Shown: positions 12,068 through 24,485, counted from the first letter of the stretch. The stretch is DNA of 64,000 nt from Wurfbainia villosa (GCA_025175895.1 CM046000.1:68042720-68106719); one strand, 5' to 3'. The notes: generated by a model from the letters alone, not told the origin. Numbers and translations: made by a program.

Positions 12068-14672
12068 TGTCACACCCCGAGGGCATATTCATCATCCAAA
12101 TGATGGAGGAGCCCCTTAGTGACAATATTTTGAAATATATTACTGAAACTAGATATGGTAAAAAACTTTGAAATAATCAAAATATAAAATATAATTATTT
12201 TATTAACTGCATGCATGCATGACTAAAACATAAGTCAGTAAAAGTAAAATAGATTTATGACATCAAAATCAAATTTGTGACAAAATTCAAAGTGTGTAAA
12301 CAAAATGTGATAATAATAAAGAAAAAAAATTAGCATCTCGATGATGGAGCATAGCAAGGGACTCTCTGAACGATGCGAAGGTAGGTCAATAGGGCACATC
12401 CTCTATCATCTAACCTAGTGACCAAAGAAAAGAGGGAGTGAGTACAAATCACTCGGTGGATGTATAGAAAGATAGTGCATGATAATAAAAACAAAATAGA
12501 GGTCAAAGAAACATAAACCCGAGTAACCCAAATCCAAGAGTACCAATATCAATCTGCAACTAACCTGGTCAGTCATATATTAAATGCACCAGTGGCATAC
12601 ACAACCAATTGCAACCCTATAAAAAATACACATCAAGATACCTCGACAAAGTCTTGTGGCTCTCGAGGTAATACAAAGGGGCACTATCTACGGGCAACAA
12701 CATGCTACCACGAATGGAACTTGTGGGCAGATAGACAATATATAGGGCACTGTCTACGTGCAACAACTTGCTACCACGATTGAGAATCGTGGGTAGACAG
12801 GCAAAATAAAGACTCTATGTCTACAGGCAACGACATGCTACTATAAATGGATCTCGTGGGTAGACAGAGCATATAGATATCTAGCTATTGACTACACACA
12901 ATAACATGCTACCACGAATAGGTCTCGGGGGCAATCACTATGTATAACTATCTAGTTATCGACTACACGCAACAACATGCTACCACAAATAGATCTCGTG
13001 GGCTATAAATTATCCTAGATTTTTAACCCTAGGATTATCCAACACATCTAGCATGAAATGTCTATCCAGGTCTATAAAGATCATTAATCTACTAATAAGC
13101 ACATCAGGGTGGTTAAGCCTAAATTATACTATTTCTACCAGTTCAATTATGATATCAACTAAAATAGTAAATAAACAAATAAGCACATATAATAATAATA
13201 TCCATTAAACAATAGCATAAGCATTCACATACTAATGAAAATCAAATAGCCCAGAAACCAAATAGAGTAATAAATGGTCAAGAAAATATAAGGTCAAAGC
13301 AATACTAGAAAGAATATAGAGCGGAAAGATAATATAACCTAAGTAAACAACATAACTAAAATAATCATGCACTAAGATCATAAGATCTAAAGAGATCAAA
13401 GAAGGAACCACCCACCTCTTACTGCAGAGTATCCTAGCTATCGTTCAACCTGAAGATGCTTCAACTCCCAACTCTGTTATAATTAATTATTATTAACTCA
13501 ATCATCAACAAATCTATAAATTGATTATCTACTCTAGTGTAAGTCTTCCTACCTAACTTAACCAATTTATTGGATCAATTAATTAATTAATCATATTAAT
13601 TAATTAATCACCCCTCCCTTAAATTTACTTAATTTACTAATTACCCCATCTAATTATTTAATTAATTGATTAAATTTCATAACTAAGTTAATTTAATTAA
13701 TAGATCAATTAATTAAACCTATAAATTTGATTAAGTAATATATCTTCCAATAAATTAAACCAGCTTAAATAAATCTAATATTAATTAAATCAAATTAATT
13801 ATTCTCCCCCAATTAACTTAACTAAAATGGATTAATAGCTTAATCAAATAAGTCAATTAAACCAGGATCTAAAACTAATTAATTATCTTAAGCTCAGATT
13901 AATCAAATCTAATCTAATGAGTTAATTAATCCCATCAAATTAATTGAAACCCAGCTTAATTACTTAACCTATATGAACTGCAGGATTTAATCAAGTAAAT
14001 GGAACCTTAGAATGTTGTCGTTGGCAATGTCGACAATTGTCGAATCCTGCTTGCGGTCAGGTGGAGAGTTGTCGATGGACTTCCTGAGTGGCCCCGACGA
14101 TGGTTGGAGATGTAGTTGGTGGGTGGTCCTGGCCACTTGCAGTGGCGACAACGGACGCGCGACACGTGAGTAGCGGGTACGTGAAGAGGAACGACAACAA
14201 AACCTAGTCACATGCGAGGCAACCTAAGGTGGTGGAAGCTGGTCCGCAGGCGATTGGTGGTGCATGCGTGCATGCATGTAATGGAGGTGAAGCGGGAGCA
14301 GTGGGCGACAGCCTAGCAGAAAACGCGGGCGAGCAACAGCAGGGATGTGGTGCATGTGGCTGATGTGACGAGAGTAGGGAAAAAAGGATTAAATTCCTAA
14401 ACTTAGCCCCTTTTTTTTCATTAAATCCTAACCTAGGGTTCATATACCATAGACTTAATTGAATTAATCAGTAGTATGATTAATAATAATTAGATTAGTC
14501 CAATCTAATAAAATATTATCCCGAAATTATCAACTAAAATACTAATAAATAACTAAATTTCCTTTTAATAAATACATAAATTAATTTTATTTATTTCGAT
14601 TTAAATTAACTTATTAGTATATTATATGATTTTAATTTTATTTTATTTTATTTATTTTTTTGGTATATTACA
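12068..14672 (-). repeat. 3' LTR of Gypsy element J
   Basis: Bounded by TGTCACACCCCGAG and GGTATATTACA, 2.6 kb. The motif GAGTGAGTACAAATCACTC near 12440 is the minus-strand form of a block common in plant Gypsy LTRs. It includes a tandem repeat (12660-13015), an AT-rich TTAATTAA-laden stretch (13480-13980) and a more GC-rich patch (14000-14360). Open frames in that patch have no recognisable domain. Confidence 0.68.
12660..13015. repeat. 66-71-bp tandem repeat in the J LTR
   Basis: Five diverged copies. The core CATGCTACCACGAAT and variants starts at 12701, 12767, 12834, 12905 and 12976, followed each time by a GTGGGTAGACAG-like block. Confidence 0.75.
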
Positions 14673-14683
14673 TTCTCCCCCAC
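14673..14683 (-). other. Polypurine tract of element J
   Basis: The minus strand reads GTGGGGGAGAA directly before TGTAATATACC, a usual arrangement at the 3' LTR of plant Gypsy elements. Confidence 0.72.
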
Positions 14684-15766
14684 TAATAAAAATTTGGTCC
14701 CCAAATTTCCTACTAGAGATGCAATAATGAAGATATCCTATTTGCACATCGTTCTTCTGCTCCAAGTAGTTTATTCATTAGAATCCTATTACCATCCATC
14801 CTCAATCCAGCGGATGATCTTGCTTCATAATCAACATTCTTTGTATCTGAAATATGATCTGGAACTCCAACTATATCCTTCACAATATAGATAAGTTAAG
14901 TACATACTTTCATATTAATGAAATATGAAAGTCATTCTATACTTCTACTGTTAGTTAACCCTAAATGTTATGTTACTCTTCTAGCTTATCCTAAGCTTTC
15001 ACAATGTAAATAAATTGAGTACATACTCCCATATATGAAAGTTATTATGTACTTTTACGGTTAGGTAACCCTAAGTGTTATGTTACTATTCTAGCTCATT
15101 CTAATATTTTAATATTCCACAATTATCAAAGCTTACACTTCTCTTATGCAACTTCTCTGTGGATTATGGGTCCATCATGCTTCCGTTGTGCCACTCTGAT
15201 CCATATTCTAAATTGGTTACTAGTCTTCTCATCTTCAGGAAGTGTGAGATCTAATGCATTTGTGTTGAGTTTCTAAATATCAGAATCTCTTACTCTAAGT
15301 GCATGATAGTCTAATCTCATGTCAAGATATGACTACTAAATTCTAAGGGCCAACTCCTTTACATCGTACCGGGATGTTAGAATCTCCCTTGGTAGTGTCA
15401 TTATAACTAATCTACAATGATAACATATTACCAAACTAATGTCATATGATCGCTTCTATTGGTCAACTCGGAGGATGTTCAAGCTAACTTCACTAGTTGA
15501 GAGGCTCCTCCAGTGCTAGATCGTGACCTTTAAGTATGACTTTGCACTTTCTGACCACTGAGCTGCTTGTCCTCCATCTGAGACTATCTGCAATATCTAT
15601 CTCTCTGATTCCTTCTCCCGAGTTACTTGTTGTTGGGTCATCTCGATCAATATGGCTTAGTCTAATAGTTTTCAATAAGTACCAATGAGGGATTCAGACA
15701 TTCTAATCTTGATATAGGCTATAAGACTTTGGACGAACTGGAGCACACGATCATAGTCCTGGGCTC
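14684..15766 (-). other. Internal region of element J without recognisable coding
   Basis: Only short frames broken by stops. No protease, RT or integrase motif is visible on either strand. Two similar stretches near 14890-14990 and 15000-15110 suggest a local duplication of about 110 bp. Confidence 0.45.
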
Positions 15767-16190
15767 CTAAAAGGGGTAAAATTCTACAAGTCGATTAAAT
15801 TCTACATTGTAATCCATGGCGCTTTGATGGCCTTGCATAAGATTCAAAAACTCCTGATAATAACTTATATCGAAAGAGGTCAGAAAATACTCTCTTAAAA
15901 GCCTCTTGGAATAGTTTCTAAATGATGCGTTGTTCCTAAAAAAAATCATCCATTGTTATTTTTCACCATGTGATGGTCTGACCTCGTAAATGATATACAG
16001 CAAGCTCCACCTTCTCTGCATCCATGCAGGTGATATATCCAAATGAGTCTTCTAGATTGTCCATGCATGCACAAGCAATACATAGATCGATATCCCCCTG
16101 AAGTACGGTAAACTGATCATTCATAGTCTTAGCCAGTGTAAGCATGCATGCCTTTTCTATGACCAAATTAGTAGCAGTAGGGACCGACAT
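15767..16190 (-). pseudogene. gag: Gypsy gag fragments of element J
   Basis: Two neighbouring minus-strand frames. 15963-16190 ends with KVELAVYHLRGQTITW, the usual start of the Gypsy retrotransposon gag domain. 15767-15949 continues with LREYFLTSFDISYYQEFLNL and QGHQSAMDYNVEFNRLVEF, the characteristic repeat of that domain. They lie in different frames, so at least one frameshift separates them. No zinc knuckle follows. This is non-functional coding debris; the family assignment is fairly secure. Confidence 0.72.
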
Positions 16191-16386
16191 TAGTCAACAT
16201 CTCCAAAGAGTCTACATATTTTATATCAGGATTAGGTCCCGCAGTGTCAGCAGATCACTTTCGAGGTTGACCTCATCCATGACCATGTGTAGGGGTAGGC
16301 TCACTAGGTAGCATTTCCTACTATGACCAAATATGTAAGTATCTTGCAAAAACATAATGATAACTTCCTCTAAAGAAACAATAAAA

Positions 16387-16906
16387 TGGTCATGCCCTAG
16401 GAGAATATTCATCATCCAAATGATGGAGGAGCCCCTTAGTCACAATATTTCAAAATACATTACTAGAACCAGATATGATAAAAAACTTTGAAATAATCAA
16501 AATATAAAATATAATTATTTTATTAACTGCATGCATGACTAAAACATAAGTCAGTAAAAGTAAAATAGATTTATGACATCCAAATCAAATTTGCGACAAA
16601 ATCCAAAGTGCGTAAACAAAATGTGATAACAATAAAGGAAACAAATCGACATCTCGACGATGGAGTGGGACTAGCACAATAAGGAACTCTCTGAGCAATG
16701 GAAGATAAGTCAATAGGACACATCCTCTATCAGCTAACATGAAGACCAAAGAAAAGAGGGAGTGAGTACAAATCACTCAGTGGGTGTATAAAAAGATAGT
16801 GCATGATAATAAAAACAAAATAGAGGTCAAAGGAACAAAAACCTAAGTAACCCAAATCCAAGAGTACCAATATCAATCTGCAACTAACCTGGTCAGCCAT
16901 ATATAC
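16387..16906 (-). repeat. Truncated 5' LTR of element J
   Basis: Aligns with the first 515 bp of the left LTR and is visibly diverged from it. Similarity stops abruptly at about 16906. Confidence 0.72.
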
Positions 16907-17166
16907 GTGATAGACCCGGATTATTGTTGTTTTTGACATAAAACATTGGTATGATGGTTTTGTTGATTACAGAATTAGTATTACTCTACCATGTTGTAGG
17001 TGTTGTATTATGGTACTTATACTCAGGTTGTATGAGTTACATCGTTGTCGATCTTCAGGCATGTTAGTACCTTATGTTGTTATTATTGATCAGTTGATTA
17101 TACAGTTGTTATATCATACTAGTTTATATCTGTTGTATCTTTAGTCAGTATATTATTGACTCGCAT

Positions 17167-17253
<87 letters not shown>

Positions 17254-18719
17254 TTTTATTATTATTTCCGCTGAGTTTCATACTCACCACCACAGGCCCT
17301 AGGTTTCTTGTTGCCCAGGTAACAGGTAGTCGACTTCATGATGGGCTTGGAGCATCTCTGGCTGGCATCATCTCATCTCATTTCCGAGGGTCTTGGGTTT
17401 TGGTATATCGTAGGGGTTTTGTTATGGACTTCGTTTCCTATGATGTTTGTAGTGTTGGACATTGTTGGTGTTGTACTTGTCTTTTGAATTTTGTTACAGT
17501 ACTTCTTATTTTAGTGTTAGTCATACCCGTATGTAGTGATGTCGAGTTCTTTTAGTCTATCTGATGATTTTTGCTGTGATTTTGGTTATACATATATGTA
17601 TATGTTGTTGTGATTGTGGCCGAAAGGCCTTGTATCAACAGGATATTATGTCACGTACAGGGGAGATGTTGTTTGTTTTTCGGCTCAGCATACTCTCGAG
17701 CATGACATTTTTGTTGGTATGATTGACTGTGGTTGATCTAGCATTTTGCTTCCATCTTCAATCGGTGTGTTTTCTGGATTGTGCCAGAAAAGAGGGAAAT
17801 CAAGGGTGATTGGTTGTTGATTTGTTCTTCCATGCAAACTGGGGAAAATTGAAACAACGTAAGGTAATGGCTGTGATGAGATTTTGGTTAATTGAATTTT
17901 ATCAAAATTTAGATGATTAGAGGGCTGGATTAGTATAGATTTAGTTAATTTTATGGGATTTACTTGTAGTTAATAGTTGAGTTGATTGTGCAGATTTTGT
18001 ATAGTAGGTTGTATTAAGAAGATGGGCAGAAGAAAGCTAAGCTCGGTAAGTTCTGATTTGGATTGTTATGGATTCAATGCTAGATTTGTAGCTAGTTATT
18101 ATTAGTTTGTTGATTAATCACTATTGGAAGTATGCTTTTAGTTGGATTAAGGATTATGTGTTATTATGATGAATTTAGCTTAATTACAGCGAATTTGGAT
18201 TAGGAAGTGTATGGGATTACACTATTATAGGATTTGATCTGATCATTTGAGCTAACACAAGTTATATACCCAGACTTTGATTTGAGGAAGAGTTCATGGA
18301 CGTGAAGGCAATTGGTGTTCTACATATTAGGTGGGTAATATTTCTACCCTAGTCAGGTAGTCGATAATTTTAGTGCATGATATTTTATATTGACGACTTC
18401 ATTACCTTGACTCCACTCCTGTTAATCTATGCTTGATACTTAGTCTTTGCACTTTGAGATGCACTATTGTTTATGTTATATTTCATTCATTATTGTTATG
18501 AATTACCAACGCTATGGCATGTAGACCTATAGATGCTTAACTATATGTACGTAGATGAGTATGGTTGTAGACTTGACTCGTGTCATCAGGATAAATCACC
18601 TGGGGGTGGGTGATGTTCTAAAATGTGGAGTAGATTGTCGTGTTATATCCCTTTACGTTGTGTGTCTATTATGGATCATGGATCAATGTCTGGTTGTATG
18701 GATTATCGATAGTCGGTTG
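16907..18719 (+). repeat. K1: Gypsy-LTR-like fragment, non-coding
   Basis: Contains CTGAGTTTCATACTCACCAC and a following CCCAGGTAACAGGTAG block typical of plant Gypsy LTRs, and aligns with about 26325-26700 of K2. A (TA)n microsatellite lies inside. No coding sequence or paired LTR boundary can be defined. Confidence 0.5.
17171..17248. repeat. (TA)39 microsatellite
   Basis: Uninterrupted TA dinucleotides for 78 bp. The K2 homologue has only a few TA steps at the same place (about 26585), so the tract expanded in K1. Confidence 0.97.
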
Positions 18720-19110
18720 TGTTGGTACAATCGGCCCAGGTCAGATTGACCAGACTCGAGTTTGACTCGAGTAGTGTTTTGATGTTTGACATTGATGTCT
18801 AACATTGATGTCTGACTTATGTTGGGGGGATTGTTGGAGCAATCGACCCAGGTCATATTTGATGTTTAACGATGGTTTGACCATTGTCATGGGAGAAGTC
18901 CAAGTCTTGTGTACTTGGCATTGAAAGTCCAACATGGGTTGGCAAGGAAAGTCCAAGCATGGGTATTGGCATGGGAAAGTCCAAGCTTGAGTCTTGGTAA
19001 TTGGAAAGTCCAAGCGGTGATATTGGTAGCGTAAAGTCCAAGGGTGGAGTCTTGGCAGCATAAGTCCAATGATTAGCGGCGTAAAGTCCAAGCGGAGTCT
19101 TGGCAGCATA

Positions 19111-19115
19111 AGCCC
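19111..19115. other. Target-site duplication of element G, left copy
   Basis: AGCCC, identical to 24481-24485. A five-base direct repeat is the expected footprint of retroviral-type integrase and proves that the two LTRs belong to one insertion. Confidence 0.9.
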
Positions 19116-20339
19116 TATAGGGTCGATCGGTGTGTATGTGGTTGGCCGGCTAGAGGGGGGTGAATAGCCCTCTTTCGTTCGATGGTGGAATTTGCTTGTC
19201 TACAAATAATATTAGCCCAACGGAAACAAAACTAAACAAGCAAATCAAAACAACAAGAATAAAACCAATGCTAACAAAAGGAATATAACGTGATTCACGG
19301 CCTCGCCGCTAATCCACGGTCCGATTCATCCACGGTGAATCACTCTACAACCATTTCAATATTGGTCTCTGCCTTTAGCTAATGCAAGGTGGAGGTAAAC
19401 CTTCTTACAACCCAAACACTCCTTCTTACAATAAATGTGAAAGAACACTAGGAGAAGGAGTTGAAAGCTTGTGGGGCACTTGGATGATCGTATAGGACTT
19501 AAGCATTAGCCATCCAAAAGCCCATACCCTCTCTTTTTATAGAGAGGGTTGATTTCTTCCCGTTGGCCGTCACCAGTCGACTGGCGCCACTATAACGGCC
19601 TCTGAACACGTCAGATCATGACCGTTTTAGTCCAATATAACCCTTGGTAGTCGACTGATGTATCCATCAGTCGACTAATGCCACGTAGTCGACTGCCCAG
19701 TCGGCTATGAGAGGTTCTGTGCCCAAAACCCTCTCTACCAGTCGACTGCTGCCATCAGCAGTTGACTGATGGTCTTGGCAATCGACTGCCAATATATGGC
19801 AATCGACTGTTGGGCCAAAAACCCATTAGTCGGATACCAGTCGAATCCCGTTCGACTCAGAGCAGCCGACTGTCATTCCGTGGCAGTCGACTGATTTCGG
19901 GAAATCTCATCCGACACTTAGCCAAATGGCCAAGTTTCACCTAAGAGCACTACCCCTTCCCGGGTTACATTTGCTCACTCTCATCCCTTAGAGTCCCTCG
20001 CCTTTGAAGTTGTCTTCGTCCGGCCATGTCCCTCGGATGCGCCAAGTGCACGTCTCTGCAGCGCCATCCTTCGCGTCTCGCCTTGAAGTCTACTTCCTCC
20101 GGCTTCACTCCAAGCTCCTCGTCCGGCGGTCCCTCTGATGCTCCAAGCGCACGGCTTCCGCAAAGCCATCCTTCACCGACTCTAAGACCGAGTCATGCGA
20201 TGTGAAACTCGCCAAGGCTCCATGTGTGAATTACTAAGTCTTGCAAGACTCCAATGCACATATCAAATCACAATAACAACCTAACTTAAACCCTTTGCCA
20301 CACACATCAAAACCATATCACGGGTTGATTGCCATAACA
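19116..20339 (-). repeat. 3' LTR of element G
   Basis: 1224 bp against about 1200 bp for its partner at 23281-24480. They align end to end with scattered substitutions and small indels (the start is TATAGGG here and TGTAGGG there). Palindromes CAGTCGACTG lie at 19574-19583, 19739-19748 and 19884-19893, with near copies between. A TATA-like CTTTTTATA (minus TATAAAAAG) is at 19533-19541. Confidence 0.9.
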
Positions 20340-20354
20340 ATCTCCCCCTTTTTG
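20340..20354 (-). other. Polypurine tract of element G
   Basis: The minus strand reads AAAAAGGGGGAGAT directly before the 3' LTR; the same string precedes the B LTR. Confidence 0.85.
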
Positions 20355-21497
20355 ATGTGTGGCAATCCGTTTAAGTTAGGTAAAAACATTTGATAAAATA
20401 TTAAGGAAAGAAAGCATGTAAATAACATGATTAGCAACTCTCCCCCTTAATACATAAAACTCCCCTTAAATACATTCCCCCTTACTTAAACATATATCTT
20501 TCTCCCCCTTTGACACCATCAAAAAGATTAAACAGGGTTTATATGGCATGGCATCAAGTCTTAGAGAGAAGAAAAAATCAAAAACACTTAAAATCCTGAT
20601 AAAATCAAGTTATTGTGCTCATGCACAGTACATCAGTCGACTGCTATCAGTATGGCAGTCGACTAGCACAAGGAAATCAGAATTTTTGATTTTCTGGAAG
20701 CATTTCAGAAATGCACTATAAATTCCAAAAAATTTGAAAAATAGTGAAATTTGGGAAACATATTTCTTTTAGGGTTGTTTATCAACGAAAAATAGTTTTC
20801 CATGAAAAAAACATTCTATTTTCAAAGATTTTCCAAAAATCCAAAAGCTTTAAAAACAACTAGTGTTTTGATCAAGTTTGTATCCATTTTAACACCTAGT
20901 TTTGCTTTGGATTGTTTCAAAACATGAACACACAGATTTTAAAGTAAGAAATTATTTTGAAAACATATGAAATATCCAACCATGATCTTTGGGCAATATG
21001 TCTATGAATTAAACATAAGCCTTCCCCATGATTGGTCTATTATTGTTATTTTGATACTTTAAATGACCATCTAAATGTCATAGGCATTAGTGGACATTTG
21101 TATCATCCTAACATCTCACTCATGCTAAGTTTTTAATCATGGTAGCCTATGGTGAGTGTGAGATGTATCCTAAAGGTATTTGTATATACTTAACCATTAA
21201 TTCATGCAATTCTACACAGGGTTAAGTATCATCCTAACATACCACATGATCATAAAGACATATATGTATGAATTCCATATTATGATCATGCAACAAATGT
21301 ATTCATCAAATAATAATCATGCATTAGCTATAACATCATGATAATAAGCAAAGTATCACCCAAAGCATGATTTAAATTTTCTATGGGTGCATTATCATCA
21401 CCTAACACTATTTCAAAAATTTTGTCCCACCATCCTATGTCAACCAAAAAATATGATATAGGTAAAATCCATATGGTTGACTATCCTAGGGTTTTTC
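20355..21497 (-). other. Non-coding region of element G between gag and the 3' LTR
   Basis: 1.1 kb with no usable frame, standing where pol would be. It has a palindrome pair near 20634-20662 and AT-rich DNA loosely similar to 10900-11700 of element B. No pol relics are visible, so pol was lost long ago or never present. Confidence 0.6.
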
Positions 21498-23219
21498 CTA
21501 ACCCTTTAAGATGGATTTAGGAACCCAAAACAAATTCTTGCCTATGGGGTTCACTAAATACTCCTTAGAGATCCATTTTCTAGCAATTGTCTTATTTTTT
21601 CTTTGGGCCCTAGCAATCAAACATTTATAGGCATTTTCATTAGTTTTTCCCTTGTATCCTAGGCCTTTCTTATTAAAACTTGCTTTTTGGCTCCCAATTA
21701 TCATGTTCAATCTATTTGAGCCAATTGTAAACTTTTCTAGGGTCTTGGTCAAATGATCTACCTTTTCCCTTAGAGCCCTATTTTCCTCTATGCATGCATT
21801 ATTAACATCAAATGGCATATAAAGATCATGTGAGCATGCATCATCATGACTAGAAGAAATATTTTCATTATCATTTAAGCATGCTTTTTCTAGTTTTTCT
21901 TCTAAGTCCTTAATTTGATCTAGCATGCATTTAATTTTCTTCTTTGACCTAAACAAGTCCTTAGTGAGGCTAGAAATCATGGAAACTATTTTACTAGGTG
22001 AGAGATTCATTACCATAGTCTCCATGTCTTCTTCCTCGGATTCGGAGGATGGCGAAGAAGCTCCCCCTTCACTAGAGCTCTCCTCACTTGTGCTTGATTC
22101 TTCATTTTCAATGGAGGAGGAGTCTAGATCGTCAAAGGTCATTAGTGCCAAATTCGTGACAAAGACATTTTCTTCCTCAGATGATGATGATGATGAGGAA
22201 GAAGGGTCATCCCAAGTCCTTGCTTTTAGTGCCTTTGCTTTGGCCTTCTTCTCCTCTTCCTTTTTCTTCTTGCTCCCCTTCTTCTTCTTTTCTTTTTTCT
22301 TTCTCCTCTCCTCTTTACTCTTGTTTAGGAGGGCACAATTGTCCATTATGTGTCCCTCTCCTTGGCAATTGTAGCAAATAACTTTCCCCTTTGGTCTTCT
22401 TCTCTTATCATTAGATTTATTAAATTTAAACCCTTTTAATGCACGCCTTACCCTCCTTACCATATAAGCTTCTTCCGTGCTATCCATGAAGGAGGAGGAG
22501 GATGCTTCATCGGAGGAGGAGGGAGTCTCCATCTTCTTCTTCCCTTTGTTGGCTAATAGTGCCACTCCCCTTGATGGTTGAAGTCTTGGCTCTTCTACTA
22601 CTCCTTCAAGCCTAGATTCATGCAATTCCATAGTGGAGAAAAATTCATCTAGAGTACTTACCTCTAGATTCTTTGAAATATAGAATGAGTCCACCATTGA
22701 ACTCCACTTAGATGATCGGGGAAAAGCATCTATTGCCTTCATGAGCATGTCCCTATTGGAGAGCTTCTCCCCTACACTAGATAAACCGTTAAGGATTTCT
22801 TTAAATCTTGAATGTAGAGATGTTACCTTCTCCCTTTTATCGAGTTTGATATTGTTGAGTTGCGAGTGAAGGACATCTCTCCTTGCTAGCTTTGCCTCGA
22901 ATGTTCCTTCATGAAGCTCCACTAGCTTCTCCCACATCTCTTTGGCACTAGAGCAATCCCCGATTCAATTGATCTCTTGTTGAGGAAGTATGTTGAGGAG
23001 ATGATGTTTAGCCTTTGAATTTGCATGGTGTTCCACTCTTTTCTTTTTAGTCCACCTTGACTTGTCTAGTATTCTCCACTCTTCCTCCCTAGGCATCTCA
23101 AAACCGTTCTCCATTATAAGCATAATATCGAAATTGGTTTCAAAGAATACCTCCATTCGCTTCTTCCACCAAGCGAATTCTCTTTCAAATTTCGGTGGGT
23201 GAATGTTGGAGCCGGCCAT
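21498..23219 (-). pseudogene. gag: Element G gag (Copia-type), near intact with one in-frame UGA
   Basis: One frame of 574 codons including the terminator, from the ATG ending at 23219 to 21498, broken only by TGA at 22965-22967 (codon 85). N-terminal residues (PPKFEREFAWWKKRMEVFF) open the Copia gag domain; the UBN2-type core continues through MWEKLVELHEGTFEAKLARR and AIDAFPRSSKWSSMVDSFY. A single CCHC knuckle (CYNCQGEGHIMDNC) is followed by a Lys-rich stretch, a Ser/Glu-rich acidic stretch and two coiled-coil-like segments. The end, FWVPKSILKG, corresponds to the gag C-terminus of C1 and C2 (YWVPKDQIHYV). The UGA could be a recent mutation or read through; Gag would form particles and bind RNA. 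Confidence 0.88.
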
Positions 23220-23266
23220 TCTTGAATATGCTTGTGGTGGTGGTTAGTCCTCGACAAGCTTTCCTC

Positions 23267-23278
23267 GCTCTGATACCA
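23267..23278 (-). other. Primer-binding site of element G (tRNA-iMet)
   Basis: The minus strand reads TGGTATCAGAGC, the exact plant initiator-Met tRNA complement, 2 bp from the LTR edge. Confidence 0.93.
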
Positions 23279-23280
23279 CT

Positions 23281-24480
23281 TGTAGGGTCGATCGGTGTGT
23301 ATGTAGTTGGTCGGCTAGAGGGGGGTGAATAGCCATCTTTCGTTCGATGGTGGAATTCGCTTGTCTACAAATAATATTAGTGCAACGGAAACAAAACTAA
23401 ATAAGCAAATCAAAACAACAAGAATAAAACCAATGCTAACAAAAGGAATATAACGTGGTTCACGACCTCGCCGCTAATCAATGGTCTGATTCATCCACGG
23501 TGAATCACTCCACAACCAATTCACTATTGGTCTCTCCCTTTAACCAATGTATGGTGGAGGTAAACCTTCTTACAACCCAAACACTCCTTCTTACAATAAA
23601 TGTGAAAGAAAACTAGGAGGAGTTGAAAGCTTGTGGGGCACTTGGATGATCGTTGAGGACTTAAGCATTAGCCATCCAAAAGCCCACACCCTCTCTTTTT
23701 ATAGAGAGGGCTGATTTCTTCTCGTTGCCCGGCACCAGTCGACTGCTGTCCTTGGTAGTTGACTGTCGCCACTACAACGACCTCTGAACACGTAAGATCC
23801 CGACCGTTATAGTCCAACGGAACCCTTGGCAGTCGACTGATGCGGCTACGAGAGGTTTTGTACTCAAAACCCTCTCTACCAATCGATTGCTACCATCAGC
23901 AGTCGACTGATGGTCTTGGCAATCGACTGCCAATATATGGCAGTCGACTCCTGTGCCAAAAACTAATCAGTCAGATACCAATCGAACTTCGTTCGACTCA
24001 GAGCAGTCGACTGTCATTCCATGGTAGTCGACTGATGTCGGAAAATCTCATCCGACACTTAGCCAAATGACCAAGTTTCACCTAATAGCACTACCCCTTC
24101 CCGGGTTACATTTGCTCACTCTCATCCCTTGCAGTCCCTCGCCTTTGAAGTTGTCTTCATCCAGCCACATCCCTCAGATGCACCAAGCACACGGCTCAGC
24201 AGCGCCATCCTTCGTGTCTCGCCTTGAAGTCTACTTCCTCCGGCTTCACTCCAAGCTCCTCGTCCGGCGGTCCCTCGGATGCTCCAAGCGCACGGCTTCC
24301 GCAAAGCCATCCTTCACCGACTCTAAGACCGAGTCATGAGATGTGAAACTCGCCAAGGCTCCATGTGCGAATTACTAAGTCCTACAAGACTCCAACGCAC
24401 ATATCAAATCACAATAACAACCTAACTTAAACCCTTTGCCACACACATCAAAACCATATCACGGGTTGATTGCCCTAACA
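23281..24480 (-). repeat. 5' LTR of element G
   Basis: TGTAGGG to CCCTAACA. Palindromes CAGTCGACTG at 23736-23745, 23830-23839, 23900-23909 and 24004-24013, and TAGTCGACTG at 24025-24034, all lie upstream (minus sense) of the TATA box, within the presumed U3. Confidence 0.9.
23695..23703 (-). promoter_or_regulatory. Putative TATA box driving element G
   Basis: Minus strand TATAAAAAG within CTCTCTATAAAAAGAGAG, itself a short inverted repeat. It lies about 415 bp before the internal LTR edge and is conserved in the partner LTR at 19533-19541. Confidence 0.6.
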
Positions 24481-24485
24481 AGCCC
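24481..24485. other. Target-site duplication of element G, right copy
   Basis: AGCCC directly after the terminal CCCTAACA of the 5' LTR. Host LTR sequence resumes immediately. Confidence 0.9.

Larger units (their letters stand above)
12068..16906 (-). mobile_element. Element J: Gypsy remnant with gag scraps only
   Basis: Two direct copies of one sequence, 12068-about 12582 and 16387-16906, mark it as an LTR element. The polypurine tract at 14673 shows minus orientation, so the left copy is the 3' LTR. Between them only gag remnants can be read; pol is absent. The right LTR is truncated at about 16906 and no primer site is seen beside it. Confidence 0.7.
19116..24480 (-). mobile_element. Element G: complete gag-only LTR retrotransposon (TR-GAG type)
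   Basis: All structural parts are present: 5' LTR (23281-24480), primer site (23267-23278), gag (23219 to 21498), polypurine tract (20340-20354), 3' LTR (19116-20339), flanked by AGCCC at 19111-19115 and 24481-24485. The internal region is only 2.9 kb and encodes gag alone; no protease, integrase, RT or RNase H can be read on either strand. The gag and the PBS tie it to SIRE-like Copia elements. It would need enzymes in trans. It is inserted in the solo LTR H. Confidence 0.9.

Noticed and set aside
14000..14443. GC-richer patch with two minus-strand frames, possibly a small host gene
   Set aside because: It lies inside the J LTR between its clear ends, and the frames have no domain or codon signal I can support.
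21925..22374. Plus-strand frame of 149 codons rich in Ser, Phe and Leu
   Set aside because: Shadow of the Lys-rich and Ser/Glu-rich low-complexity region of the element G gag on the other strand.
19574..24034. Short palindromic repeats with unique spacers, superficially CRISPR-like
   Set aside because: The motif is only 10 bp, spacing is irregular, it sits in LTRs of a plant genome, and no cas genes exist here.
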